The notes: a model not told the origin generated them from the letters alone. 64,000 nucleotides of DNA from Aedes albopictus (GCF_035046485.1 NC_085138.1:64038580-64102579); one strand, 5' to 3'. Positions 10,391 through 22,460 are shown, counted from the first letter of the stretch. Numbers and translations are program-made.

Positions 10391-11460
10391 AGTAAAGAAA
10401 CCCTTCATAGCATACCACCCTTAAGCTTCTTGTGAGTTATATAGCGTATTTCAAACAGAACTCAATATATGTGGGGAATGACGGTAAAATGAGCATAATT
10501 ACAATCTCGCGGTCACTGCACTCACTTCTAATCGATTCCTTCTATCATAATCCTCCAAATAAACGCTTCCAATTCAAGAGAAATCTTTAGATGAAACTGC
10601 TGTATGTTTCTCTGGAAGAAATTGCTGGAAGTTTCCCCATAAGGGCTTTCTGGGGGATTCATAGGAAGAAAATTGTGAGTGAAATTCTTTCAAGAGTTCC
10701 TCTGGGGAATTCTTTAGGAGTTCTGTCTGGATACCCCTTCAGGAGTTCCTTCTAGAGATTCCGCTACGAGTTACCTCTGGAAATTCCTCCTGAAACTTCT
10801 GTAGATTGCTCCAGGTGTTCCTACTAGAGATTTATGCTGAAGCTCTTATAGGAGTTCTTACTGGAGATTCGTCTTAAACATTCTTCTATAAATTTGCTTC
10901 AAGATTTCTTTCTCGAGTTTCCTTTATAATCCACTGAAGAAACATAGCATAACACCCTTAAGCTTCTTGTGAGTTATACCTAGCTAATTTCATACAGAAC
11001 TCATTATATGTGGAGAATGAGGGTAAAATGAGCATAATTACAATCGCGCGGTCACTGCAATCACTTCTAATCGATTCCATCTATCATAATCCTCCAAATA
11101 AACGCTTCCAATTCCAGAGAAATCTTGGATGAAACTGCTGGATGTTTCCCTGGAAGAAATTGCTGGAAGTTTCCCCATAAGGGCTTTCTGGGGAATTCCT
11201 AGGAAGGAAAATGGGAGTGAAATTCTTTCAAGAGTTCCTCTGGGGAATTATTTAGGAGTTCTGTCTAGAGACTCCTTCAGGAGTTTCTTCTAGAGATTCC
11301 GCTACGAGTTACCTCTGGAAATTCCTCCTGAAACTTCTGTGGATTGCTCCAGGTGTTCCTTCTAGAGATTTATCCTGAAGTTCTTATAGGAGTTCTTACT
11401 AGAGATTCCTCTTAAACATTCTTCTATAAATTTGCTTGAAGATTTCTTTCTCGGGTTTCC
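10391..11460. repeat. Large tandem duplication, about 535 bp per copy
   Basis: 10391-10927 and 10928-11460 are diverged copies. Each starts with one 162-bp-type unit and continues into the same run of degenerate ggagttccttct repeats, including the shared phrase gaaactgctg-atgtttc. The join inside each copy is identical, so both parts were duplicated together. Confidence 0.75.
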
Positions 11461-11940
11461 TTCTGTGTTCTTTCTAGAGATTCTCTAGGAGTTCCTTCGG
11501 GAGCCTTCTCTGGAGATTTTTCTGGATCCCTCTTGCGATTTCTTCAAGAGTTTCTTCAAAGGATTTCCCAGGAGTTTCTTCTTTCTCTTGGAGTCTCCTC
11601 TGGGGATTTCTGCAGGAGTGCCCTCTGGAAATTGAAGGGATTTCCCAGGAGTTGCTCCTTGAGATTTCTCTAAAAGTCTCAACTGGAAATATTCTGTGGA
11701 TGCGTAAATGGGTTCCTTTCGGACAATTTTGCAGGAGTTCCCTCTGAGGATTTCTTCAGGAGTTCCTTCTAGGGATTTCCCAGAAGTTCCTTCTGGAGAT
11801 TTCTCGTGAAGTCTCTTCAGGAAATTTCGCTAGGAGTTTCCTGTGGAGATTCCTTCAGGAGTTCCTTCTAGAGATTTCCCAGGTGATCCTTTTTGAAATT
11901 TCTCTTGGAGTCTCCTCTGCGGAGTCTTCCGGGACGAACG
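11461..11940. repeat. Degenerate repeat, ggagttccttctggagattt type
   Basis: Imprecise repeats of about 30 bp in one orientation, continuing the array above. No gene is present; open frames here are low-complexity by-products. Confidence 0.75.
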
Positions 11941-12137
11941 ACTTATTTTAATATTTCAATGTTAATGAAACTCAATTTTCAATGATTCCTATTAGCTAAC
12001 TAATAGCAGATTATGAAATACCATTCGTGAGCAGAAACTGATTCAATGCAAAATGTTTGTTTGGACATTTCATTAGGTGATTTCATTAGCCGATCAATGT
12101 TACCCCGCTGATCGATAATACCCCGTTTTACGGTACC
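11941..12137. mobile_element. One end of a TIR element with accgtaaaacggggt terminus
   Basis: The plus strand ends tgttaccccgctgatcgata then ccccgttttacggtac. Read on the minus strand this is GTACCGTAAAACGGGGTATT followed by a second GGGGTAACATTGATC. It matches the terminal pattern of elements at 63717-63929 and 22461-24067. The opposite end is not visible here; AT-rich DNA runs left to about 11941, where the degenerate array stops. Confidence 0.5.
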
Positions 12138-13890
12138 TACCTGCAAAAGCTATTCTAGGAGTTCTTTCTGGAACCTTCTACATGAGTTCCTCCTGAGGGT
12201 TTCTCCAGAAGTTGTATCAAGCTAATCTACAGAAGTACCTTCTTAAGATTTCCCTTGAGTTTTGCTTGGGAATTCTCTCTGGAGTTTCTTCTGAAGATAT
12301 CCCTTGGAGTTCCCTCTGAGGGGTCTTACAGGAGTTTCCTCTGGAAGTTCCTCCAGGGAATTCCTTCTGGAGTATTTCCCAGAAGTTACTCCCAAAGGAA
12401 GTCCCGAAAGGATCCCCAAACAGATCTCCTGGGGGTTCCTGGAGGAATATCTGAGTAATCCCAAAGAGGAAATTCTATAGGAATTCCCAAACAAAATTCC
12501 TACTGATATCTCAAAATAGAATTACTAGGGAAACCTCCAGATACCTGGCACATTCTATATCAGGGTTCCATATCAAGATTTCTTCAGTAGTTTCTTCTGA
12601 AGATTTCTTCAAGGTTTTATTTTGGAGATTCCCACAGAAGCTCATTTCAGAAATCACTCCTGGAGTTCATTCTAGGGATTTGTCCAAAGGGAGCTCTTAA
12701 AGAAATTCCTCAACGGGAGTCTAGGGTTCCCTCGAGGAAACTTTTAGAGTAGAAACTGCAGCAAGAACTTCCAAGGAGAAAACCCAGAAGTAGAACAGAA
12801 TTCCTCCCGGTAAAATCCTCGTAAGGAACTCCTGGAGGAAATACCAGGAGAAACTCCTGGTGGAACTTCAGGAAAACACCTAGAATAAACTCCTGAAAGA
12901 ATCTTCAGAGGGAGCTATTCAAGAAATCCGAAGATGGATGGATGGAGAAAGTTTTCCCAGAAGTTATTCCAGGAGGAATCCGCAGAAGGAAGTTCTGGAA
13001 AGATCCCATGCGGATTTCCTGGGGAATCCTCGCAAAGAACTTCCAGTATAATAAATCCCCAAGGGAACTTATGGAAGCATCCTACCAGAGAACACCCGCA
13101 GAAATTTTCTGTGGGAACTTTTTGTGGATCCCCGAAAAAAACTTATGAAGGTATCTCTAAAAGGAACTTTTGCAGAATCTTCAAGGGGAATTTTATGCGA
13201 AGTCCCCAAAAAGGAACCCCCAACGGAATCTTAATAAAAAAAAATCATGGAGGAATCTTCAAGAGAACTACTATGGAAGTCCCAAATGAAACTCCTGACG
13301 TAACCTTAAAAATCAATTTCTTGCGAGAGAAAATTGCTGGCGGAATCCCCAGAGGGAATTCCTAGCGGTATCTCCAGAAAGAATTTCAGGTGGAAGCCTT
13401 AGACAGAATTCCCGGTGGAATCCCCAGGTGGATTTGAGTGGTATCCCAGATGAAATTCCTGGCTTAATCCTCAAACGAGAGAGATAAAATGTCCGGTAGA
13501 ATGCCTAGATCGAATTCCCAGTGGAATCTCCATAAGAAATTCTTGAAGAAATCCCCAGAGCGAACTCCTGAAGAAATTCCCAGATGGAACTTCTGGAGGA
13601 ATCCTCAGCGAGAACTTTTGAAAAAATTATAGAATTTTCAGAGGGAATCGCTGGCGACATCCACAGACGGATTTGGGCGAAATCCCCAGATGGAATTATC
13701 AGCGGAATTCTCAGACAGAATTCTCGAAGGAATCTCAAGAGGCAATTCCCGGTGGATTCCCGAGAAAAAATAACCGGCAGAATCCTTAGAGAGAATTCTC
13801 AACGGAATCCTTATGAGGAATTTCTGATGAAATCTTCAGAAAAACTCCTGAAGGAATCCCCAGAGGAAATTCCTGGCGGAAATCATTGCG
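12138..13890. repeat. Degenerate repeat array with a change of orientation
   Basis: From 12138 to about 12370 the units read ggagttccttctgga. After a mixed stretch, from about 12700 they read ggaatccccagagggaattcc, the opposite strand of the same theme. Several open frames on both strands are repeat by-products. Confidence 0.75.
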
Positions 13891-14290
13891 TTCCAGTTAA
13901 ACCAACTGGGATATCTTTACTTATTTGGTTGCGGCCAAATTTCATGAATACTCATCATCCATTGACACTCCAAGTGATTCAGATGATGCCGTTGATACTA
14001 TAACGTCCTTCATCATGGAAGCTTTTGAAGAAGCTTGTCATCTGCGGTCTGTGAAGACCACAATAGGAGAACCCCTTGTTGGAACTCTGATCGGCCCAAG
14101 CTCAGGAAACAATGTAGCAAGAGTATGAATAGACGACGTTCGGCTGCATGGGACACTAAAATACCTACCGCTAGCTTTCGACACAGCTCTCACCGAGCAC
14201 CCTAGGATGGGTATAAGTGTAATTTCTGCACCAACAGCCAACCTGGCAGGGACCGAATGCGCAATAACTCTTACCGTTGGCGAAGGTATT
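13891..14290 (+). pseudogene. Decayed LINE fragment, endonuclease-RT linker (tentative)
   Basis: A plus-strand frame from about 13925 reads through a helical segment ending EEACHLRSVKTTIGEP and continues, with an in-frame stop, toward KYLPLAFDTALTEHP. The pattern 'A...E.ACP.R...TT.G.PWW' is usual in the linker after the endonuclease of R1/Jockey-type LINEs. Only about 130 codons remain, the WW is changed, and no ends can be placed. This could be coincidence. Confidence 0.35.
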
Positions 14291-14963
14291 TGCATAAGAA
14301 GATTAACTGCACCTTCAACCTATTGTTAAGTAATCATCGCCCCACGCCGAAAGCGATTACCGGCGCGCGGAACGGAACGGAACGGATCTTCTCTAGCTGG
14401 ATGCGCGTGCGTTTCGGATACGCCTTCCAGTCCGTCGGCGTCGTCGTTCAACGCGCATTGCGAGCGATGTCATCTCCGTTGGTTGTTGCATGCAGCAATG
14501 CTGCTGCTGATGCTGTTGGGTGAAGACCAACACTAAAGGTTCGCGACATTCGGATGGCTGCCGGTAGATTGTTGATTCATCAGTCATCATAAATGCGATG
14601 ATGATGCACTCTATGTGAGATCGCCCACCGCCACGCCGTGCCACCGCCGGATGAAGTCCGAAAGGCGGATGGAAGGGAGGGAACTCGGTGCATCATGTAG
14701 GTAATGTTTACTTGGAAGATATTGCAACTTCATTACCACGGTGCTTATATGGGCAACCTGCGTAGGCTGCTGATGATCCTCCATAACGTGACGAATTATG
14801 CAATTGCTAAGGATGACAGGGTTTACGGGATTATGAGGTGATGGGAGCAGTTTACCATTTGGACACGCATTTTAAACTCTTCAATGCCATTTCCAGGATG
14901 TAGAAGTATGCTTATCTTTCACTTGAGAGATTCATTGGACTTCTTCAAAAGGCTCTTAGAAAC
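14291..14963. other. Mixed-composition DNA without a recognised gene
   Basis: GC-rich from 14330 to 14660, with tgctgctgctgatgctg-like triplets. Short open frames lack features. Confidence 0.5.
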
Positions 14964-15083
14964 GTTGATTCGGGGTAATGGCTTTCAGTCTGTGGCAATT
15001 CAAAACGGATTCTTATGTTTTCATGAAAACATAAGAATCCGTTTTGAATTGCCACAGACTGAAAGCCATTACCCCGAATCAAC
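14964..15083. repeat. Perfect 120-bp palindrome
   Basis: Two 60-bp arms with no spacer, centred between 15023 and 15024 in tttTCATGAaaa. The outer ends read gttgattcgg and ccgaatcaac. No mismatch was found. Pairing stops abruptly at both outer ends. Confidence 0.9.
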
Positions 15084-16749
15084 ATATCACAGTCGTAACT
15101 ATAAGAAAGTTCTTAGAAAAGGTAAATGAGGACGATTGGAAATGATCCAGGTTACCTAAGCTTACAAACGAGGAACTACTTCGTTTGTAATCTTGATACT
15201 TGATTGCGAAAGAGTTAGTATCACAAGTATCAGTCAAATTTGTATCGCCAGCCACGTGTTTAATTTTTTTTCAGTTTGATTACATGGTTGTAGCATTTCC
15301 ACATAGTAGGACTTAGCGCACAGTGTACCAGCTTCGTGCAAACTTTTCCACCTTGTTTACGGTATTGTTTTTGTTTTTATGCAAACCTTCTTCAGTGAAG
15401 TTTGCTGTCTTCAGCGAACAAACCAACATGTCAACACACATCACAAAGAGCAAGTAAAGAGGCAACACAAGTGGCCGTCTCAGCAGTGGCATGCCTAAAC
15501 AGAAATAAAGATCAACATCAAACACACATACACTTGACTCGTGTGCGCAAAACAGCGCAGAAAGTGGTAGGTAAAATAGCCTCTCACATTCGGATTGATG
15601 GGCCCTCCCGCAGGTGCAAATGGCTCTTGTCTGTTAATTATTCGTTTATGAAAGGTAGGTATAATAGTTATGGGCTACCTTTGTGGGTGCATCATCACCA
15701 ACCACACCACGCGCTCACCAAATGAATTGCATGCTTTCAACTAATCGCAATAATAGTTTATAATAACCGTTACGAGGTGTAATATTCGCCCTACCATGAA
15801 GAGACCGCGGGGGAAGGATGGCTTATTGCCGAAGACCGGTAATAAATTGGCTAATAAAGCAAAGCGCACGACCTGGCATGGGCATCTCGCAGCAGACAGC
15901 AGGCCTCTTGGTTGGCAGGGCTGAAGATGATGATACTTGAAGATTTATCAAAGCTCCGATGCTTGCTGGTCGCAAGTGGTTGTTGCAGTACAAGTGAATG
16001 TCGAACATGCAACAGACTAAACATGTATTGTACACTGTAAGAAAATCGAGAGATTTTAACGTATGGATTTTTCCCATTACACGTGATATCTTCTTTCAGT
16101 GTAGATGCATCATTCAACTCCGACCTGGATTTGAACTTAATTATCCATCAATGTTCTTGCTCGATGGTTTTATACAGCAACGGATGGAATGGTGAAAGTA
16201 ATTTCAATTATGTTGATGGCAACTACAAATCAGTTTAAATAGCTCAACGTACATATGTACAGTTGATCATACTATGTGTGAAACATTGAAAAACAAATCT
16301 AACCTGAACCGTATATTTTTTAAATAATTTCAATCTATTCGTACAGCTGTCTTCATAAAAATAGTAGTCAAAGTCAATTTTCGTTAAAAAGATCAGTTTT
16401 GGCATGCTTTTATTTTGCTCTCCTATGATTAATTGAGCTGAAACTTTGACAGAGAGCTACAAATATACTGAATTAGGTGCCAACATTTCGAAAGGGTATA
16501 ACTGTTTTTGCAGACAGGAAAATGCTAGTCATTTCGATACTGGTAAAGGTTTGCGTTTGCGGTATGAAATACGAGCCATAGCTTTGAAAGAAAATGTAGT
16601 TTCAAAAAGCAGTTATGCCGTTTTTGTTGAAGTTGATGCTGAATTTTGTTCTTAAAAAACTAGATTTTTTCAGAGCACCTGCAGAAAAGTTAAGTGGTTT
16701 GTGAAATGATTTCACGTAATAGCAATGTGGAAAAATCTATTTCTTGCCT
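15084..16749. other. Intergenic or intronic DNA without a recognised gene
   Basis: A short stem, ttacaaacga with tcgtttgtaa, lies at about 15161-15190. Otherwise I see only unique-looking, AT-rich sequence. The longest open frame (15402-15725) shows no domain. Confidence 0.5.
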
Positions 16750-17460
16750 TTAAGGGGTTATATATGTTGAGGTGCGTGAAAATAAGAAAAAGATTGAATT
16801 TTTGTAAAAGTACATATGTAGACATATTTTTTTAAATCTTATTTTTACGTCATACATAGTATAATATTTAATGTGTAAAATCAGCTGGAGAACATGAAAA
16901 AATAGTACTAATTACCAAAGTAATTACAATTTCCGTAAAATGTGTTTTTCTTTAAAGAGGTTTGCCGTGCCTTTGATTACAGTCAAACGGCCCAACTGAT
17001 AGCGCAAACCCAACACAAAAACAACATTTGAGGACCTTTTGGTGCCCTTGAACGTTCGGAATAAAAAAAAAACCTAATTAATCCACCTAGCGGTGATGGC
17101 GCCTTCCTCGTGTCTTCGAAAACACATTTCAACAAAACTCAAGTGACATGTAGATGAATATCGCACTTTCATACGTTATACAAACATCCAATACATGGCA
17201 CCAGAAATCATATCGTTTATGTAGCTTTGATGTTTGCGCCTATATGTCTTAAGGACATATATGAGCGAATCCAAAGATGGCCGTCACAATGGTTGCCTTG
17301 CAAATACCGAAAGCACGGATCTCGTCATCTAAACAACAAACAGAGCTGAAAAAGCAATGAGTAGCCTTGCTCACTCGTGATAAACATTGAGTAGCATTTT
17401 CGTTTTCGGGCGCTTTGTGGATGACGAGATCCGTGCTCTAAAAATGCGAGTCAAAAATGC

Positions 17461-18933
17461 ACCAGGACGCTCTCCCATTTCACCATAACAAAAAGCCGCT
17501 ATCTTGAACTTTGAGCCGCAATTTTGGATTTAAGTCCGCCATCTTGACTATTCTGGTCTTTATTTTTAGACTCCACATTTCTTCCCCATACCAGATATAC
17601 CCATATTGCATGGTTTTAGAGCCCAGAACTCCATTGAACAGCCACCATCTCTGCCGTAATTCTGCAAAGTGACGTAAGCGCCATTCAAAATTACGACATT
17701 TTTTGGTATATTTTATATAATATCTGGTGTAAAAATAGCACTGTGATATGCTTGCTGTATTAGAATGCAAGATCTAGTCGTAATCTATCATCTATGGAAC
17801 AACACTAAGAGGATGAGTAAGAGTTTTATGCATAATAACCAAAAGTTGGGTCAAAACTCTCAATGTCGCTTACGTCACTTTGCAGAATTACGGCAGAATC
17901 TGGTCACCATTTTTTGGAGTCCACAATTCGTCCCTATATCAAATAAACCCATATGACACGGATTTAGAGCTTAAAACGCCATTAAACAGCCGCCATCTTG
18001 AATTTGGAGCCATCATCTTGGTGTTTGGGCCACCATTTTGCATATTGCGGTCGCTATTTTTGACTCCAGACATCTTCCCTATACCAAATATACCCATATT
18101 ACATGCAGTTGGGGTCTAAAACTGCTTTAAACAGCCACCGTCTTGAATTTGGAGACGCCATTTTGGATTTTAAATCGCCCTCTTGGAAATTGTGATCGCC
18201 ATTTTTGGACTCCGGATATCTTCCTTATACCAAATATACCCATTTTTAATAGTTTTAGGGCCTAAAACTCCATTAAACAGCCTCCATCTTGATTTGAAGC
18301 CGCCATTTTGAATTTTAGACCGCTATCTTGGATATTCAGGTTGCCATTTTTGAACTCCGGACCTTTTCCCCATACAAAATATACCCTTCTTGCATGGGTT
18401 TAGGGTACAACTCCGTTATACAGCCGCCATTTTGAATTTAGAGCCGCCATTTTGTATTTTAGACCGCTACCTTGAATATTCAAGTTGTCATTTTTGGACT
18501 CCGGTCACCTTCCCCATACAAATTATAACCATATTGCATGGTTTTAGAGTCAAAAACTCCACTTTACAACCACCATCTTGAATTTGGAGCCGCCATCTTG
18601 GATATTCAGGTCACCATTTTTGGACTCCGGACATCTTGCCCATACAAAATATACTCTTATTGCATGGTTTTAGAGCCAAAAACTCCACTAAACAACCGCC
18701 ATCTTGAATTTGGAGCCGCCATCTTGGATTTTAGACCGCCATACCAAATGTACGCATATTGCATGGTTTTAGGGTCTAAAACTCCTTTAAACAGCCTCCA
18801 TCTTGAATTTGGAGCCGTCATCTTGAATTTTAGAACGCCATCTTGAATGTTCAGGTCGCCATTAATCTACCCCATACAAAATATACCCTTATTGCATGGT
18901 TTAGGGCCTAAAACTCCGTTACACAGCCGCCAT
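17461..18933 (+). repeat. Satellite-like array with the gccgccatcttg core
   Basis: About nine diverged units of 103-153 bp. Each has ccccatacaaaatatacc, attgcatggttttagag, aaaactcc-ttaaacagcc and gccgccatcttgaatttgg phrases. Unit markers fall near 17589, 17930, 18071, 18224, 18369, 18513, 18638, 18741 and 18869. It is interrupted by a MITE at 17650-17897 and cut by the element starting at 18934. Overlapping open frames are by-products. Confidence 0.85.
17650..17897. mobile_element. 248-bp MITE inside the satellite
   Basis: Perfect 31-bp TIRs at 17650-17680 and 17867-17897, starting TCTGCCGTAATTCTGCAAAG. ATC lies outside both ends, a possible 3-bp target duplication, but this is too short to be sure. 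No coding sequence. Confidence 0.75.
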
Positions 18934-19735
18934 CTAGGGGCGGGACAGCTCCTAATACCGGCGCTAATACTGCCTAATAAATTTTAGTATCCTAATCTTC
19001 ACCATCCATCGTAACATTTTTATGTAGTATGTCATGAATTTTCATACAACAACTAACTGTCACAAAGACGAGAGGTGAAAATTCGGTTTGTATGTGGTGT
19101 TTCTTCATTCTTCGTTCAATTTAAAGTAATAATTATTTTTATTATTTTAGCTTCATCTTCCTCAATCGCTGATATGGCTTTCGGAAACTAATGACTGTGC
19201 GTAGAGAAATCAAAACAGATGACTTTTTGAGATATGACTAACAAGTTTCGGTACATGTTCTTATCACGAACCTCCTCGAAAAACATTTGTTTGTTAACTT
19301 CGAATTTCAAAAAATATAAGTAAACTGCATTTGAAAACTTTGACTAGTACATACTATAAACTTTGCTTGATCGAATAGCTTTGCATTTTCCATTTTTGCC
19401 TATTCAGCTTCCTTTCGAAAATTATATTTCCGAGGCGACAGCTTGAGCTGATTCAATCTAGATTGGGAGGGCATTTGTATTTAAATTGGCATTAACACAA
19501 ACAATAGCGTAAGTGTGAGAATTTCTGTTTAAGACCGCAGTACATTTCCGATTTACGTTTCGATGCCACTACCAACACGTTTTGCATATTGAATGTTGGA
19601 CAACCAATGAACTCTGTCCTACAGTGCGTTCCGTAGTTTTTTCTTCCGGAGTATGAAAAACGGTTTGGAATTTTAATTGGTTTTGTTATTTATATTTAGT
19701 GCTCATCATATTCTAGAAGCAATGAAAGCACAATA
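18934..19735. mobile_element. Diverged relative of the 20662-21405 element, right end not seen
   Basis: Starts CTAGGGGCGGGACAGCTCCT right after the satellite phrase cgccat and shares taatac-ctaataaa, taatcttcac and tagtatgtcatgaatt with the copy at 20662. The satellite resumes at about 19740. The interval is about 800 bp, near the length of the intact relative, but no right TIR can be read, so that end is eroded or deleted. Confidence 0.6.
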
Positions 19736-19739
19736 ATTG

Positions 19740-19870
19740 TTTTGTATGGTTTAGGGCATAAAACTCCATTATACAGCCGCCATCTTGAATTTGGAGCCGC
19801 CATTTTGGATTTTAGACCGCCATCTTGAATTTTGAACCGACATCGTAGAATTTTCGGTCTCCTGTGTTAA
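19740..19870 (+). repeat. Resumed gccgccatcttg satellite
   Basis: One further unit, beginning ttgtatggtttagggcataa, beyond the interrupting element. Confidence 0.75.
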
Positions 19871-19939
19871 TATCTTCACAAAATTTGTCAACCATGCTGA
19901 AGGTTACAAAAATCGCCGCAGTTTGATGTGTCGCATGAT

Positions 19940-20318
19940 GGGGCTTGGTCGGGGACTTGGTTCAGTTTTATATGTGGCCAGTTCTACCGGTGCTGGTCCG
20001 GATCACTCAAATGGCCATAACTCCGGAACGCCTCGACCGATCCGGACCATATTCAATAGCAAACAATGCGGTAAAATTCCGGTTCGATTCGAGCTATAAT
20101 CCGAAAAATCGGCCAATGGGAAGTGCCTTAAAAGTGAATGACCTTTTTGTACACAGCATACATACATACACACATACACACATACAGACATCATCTCAAT
20201 TCGTCGAACTGAGTTGATTGGTATATGTGACTTGACCCTCCGAGCCTTCTATCGAAAATTTGTTTTTTGAGTGATCATATAGCCTTTCAGTACACTTTGG
20301 TGTACGAGAAAGGCAAAA
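19940..20318 (+). repeat. Microsatellite-associated conserved module, copy 1
   Basis: The order is: an ataactccggaacgcctcga segment, a short (CATA/CACA)n run at 20155-20190, tcgtcgaactgagttgattg, an interrupted gaccctccgagcc, then gatcatatagcctttcag and gtgtacgagaaaggcaaaaa. A second copy with the same internal order is at 59812-59985 on the opposite strand. I believe this is a widespread mosquito repeat end but cannot name the family. Confidence 0.6.
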
Positions 20319-20661
20319 AAGGTTTTATTTTGCAAACGGGAACAATTTTTCTCAAAAAAGTGACTTTTTTTTAGAAAAAAAAATTATAAAAAAAAAATCA
20401 TAACATTAATATGATTTTTTTACGAAAAATATTGTTCGTTAAGGACACGACCATAAAGAGCGGACACTCAAAAAAAAATGGTTTAAATCGGTTGAAAACT
20501 CAATCCGCAGTCGTAGTCACCGCATAGACGTTTTTGGGAAAACACGATTCAGAGACAATCGTGTTTAAAGCAGTCTTGCGAATAATCGCGACCATCACGA
20601 GACAATCACTTGAACCGCTTTCTGGAGTCACCCTTCCCAAGGTGATACGAACCAGATAGCA

Positions 20662-21405
20662 CTAGGGGCGGGACAGCTCCTAATACCTGCTCTAATACTC
20701 ACTAATAAATATTAATTTCGTAATCTTCACTGAAAACTGAGGAGATTACATCATAGTATGTCATGAATTAATAGAGAACGTCCATCTGTCAACAAAACGA
20801 ATCTCCCGTTGCATGGTGCATTAGGTAAAATTCTGCATTCATTTTTATCGTTTTAGTAACATAAAATAAACTTATTCCAGAGTTAGCAGAGGCAGTCTCA
20901 GATTCTACTCACATTCAAGAAATTCTGAGGTCCAGCAACTGTTTTCAACTTGGAGAAATAAACACGTTTAATGGAGAGGGATTATGATGGGGAAGGGAAT
21001 ATGCTAGGATGGTTTGAATTTGCACTACATATCTGATATTGGAATTAAACTATGAATAATCACTGTTGATTGAAAAGCCTAATAAAAGTAACTGGTATCT
21101 GTAACGGTTTCATTGCTATTTTCTGAAATGCATTCAGAACTTTAACGTAAAGTTCTCAGCAGTCCACCACACTGCTTTACTGTTACATTGGCGGAGTATG
21201 ACATACAAGCTCTTGATGGAGTTGTATAAAATACACTAGCGTCCATCAAATTCTTGTTTACAGCTTGTATGTTCTATCCTGATCGTCCAACAAACGTCAA
21301 GGCTTTTGTCGTGGCATACTTGATTGAACAAAATTTTCCCTCGGGATTAATACTTCCTAATACTCATAATATCACTAATAATCATCAAAGCTGTCCCGCC
21401 CCTAG
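20662..21405. mobile_element. 744-bp MITE with 8-bp target duplication (hAT-like)
   Basis: Terminal inverted repeats CTAGGGGCGGGACAGCT are flanked by AGATAGCA at 20654-20661 and 21406-21413. An 8-bp duplication is typical of hAT elements. The interior is AT-rich and non-coding. Confidence 0.9.
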
Positions 21406-21413
21406 AGATAGCA

Positions 21414-22081
21414 TGTCATGCCTGGAATGACATACATCTTGTGGGTTCCACCCTTCGCAGCTTTGCAGCGATAGCAGTTGTTGAGTATGCTTCAGGCGGG
21501 TTGCTAGACAATCAATCTCTCTGAGCAACGATGCATAACGAGCGAAGTGAGAGCGTTTGCCGTAGCCAGGGCGAACTGCGTGGTGCGCTCAATGTGTGCG
21601 TTTAAACTGAGCTATGCAAAACGAATAGGATTTATGACGTAGTACCGTGCTTGTGATAATACACATGCATAGTTTTACATGCTGTTGCGCGTGCATCTGC
21701 TTGAGGCGACGGAGAGAGTCATGACACTCACATGAGCCGTATCCAAGTCAGGATGATTGTAGCAAAACAAGGGTGACCGGGTGACTATGATGGGATTCTG
21801 TCTTTTCTGGTGTTAGCGACTGTAGAGAGAGCAAATCAGAAACCGCAGAGACAGGGTGATACAAGTTTGGTGTTTATCAGCTTTTTTGTGACTTGTACGC
21901 TGATGCTTCGCGACACTGGTTTAAAGCTTCAAATATACACTACGCACTCATAAGAAGGCGAGGCGCAAAACGCTATATCTTTGCTTCTACTGGTTGGATC
22001 TCTATGAAAACTTGACAGAGCATTCTTAAAAACCCATACTTTAAAATAAAAGAATAAAAAAATCCATTTTTTTTTTTCTAG
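21414..22081. other. Anonymous DNA inside the TTAA composite
   Basis: No gene was recognised. It includes a gagcgaagtgagagcg phrase and a stretch ending in a T/A run before the right TIR. Confidence 0.5.
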
Positions 22082-22105
22082 ACCTCAACATATATAACCC
22101 CTTAA

Positions 22106-22460
22106 TCCTAATGCCCCCGGCGATGAAACCGGGGATAACAAACGTGTTCGAGGACAGCGACAGCCAGCAGTGGCATAATAATTCGGATCCAAAAGGTTAA
22201 TAGGGTACTGTGGAACACATAAAGCGTGAAACACATAAAGCGTAAAACCTTTTGCTCCTAACTACAGCTAGCTTAAAACAAGGTATCTGAGATCAATTTT
22301 AACTTAGTGAGTATTTACCATGCGATTGGAAACACAGTTAGAATTAGCATTAGCTTTAAGGACAGATTTGTTAGAATCCCAAAATGGTCGCCACAATGGC
22401 TGATTTTGGCACCTACGATTTCGAGCGCACAAATCTCTTCGTAAACAAAACAAACGTATG
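22106..22460. other. Short gap without a gene
   Basis: No gene was seen. The segment 22378-22440 resembles 17268-17330 (atggtcgccacaatgg and related words), so it is probably old repeat. Confidence 0.45.

Larger units (their letters stand above)
16754..22101. mobile_element. Composite TIR element flanked by TTAA
   Basis: Perfect 20-bp inverted repeats, GGGGTTATATATGTTGAGGT at 16754-16773 and its complement at 22082-22101, are each flanked outside by TTAA (16750-16753 and 22102-22105). TTAA duplication is the mark of piggyBac-type elements and TTAA MITEs such as Wuneng. The 5.3-kb interior has no transposase. It is filled by satellite, MITEs and a microsatellite module, listed separately. Either a MITE grew by nested insertion, or the two ends belong to a duplicated family and are paired by chance; the exact match and the TTAA on both sides favour the first. 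Confidence 0.65.

Noticed and set aside
15402..15725. 107-residue open frame
   Set aside because: No domain, composition bias or splice context supports it.
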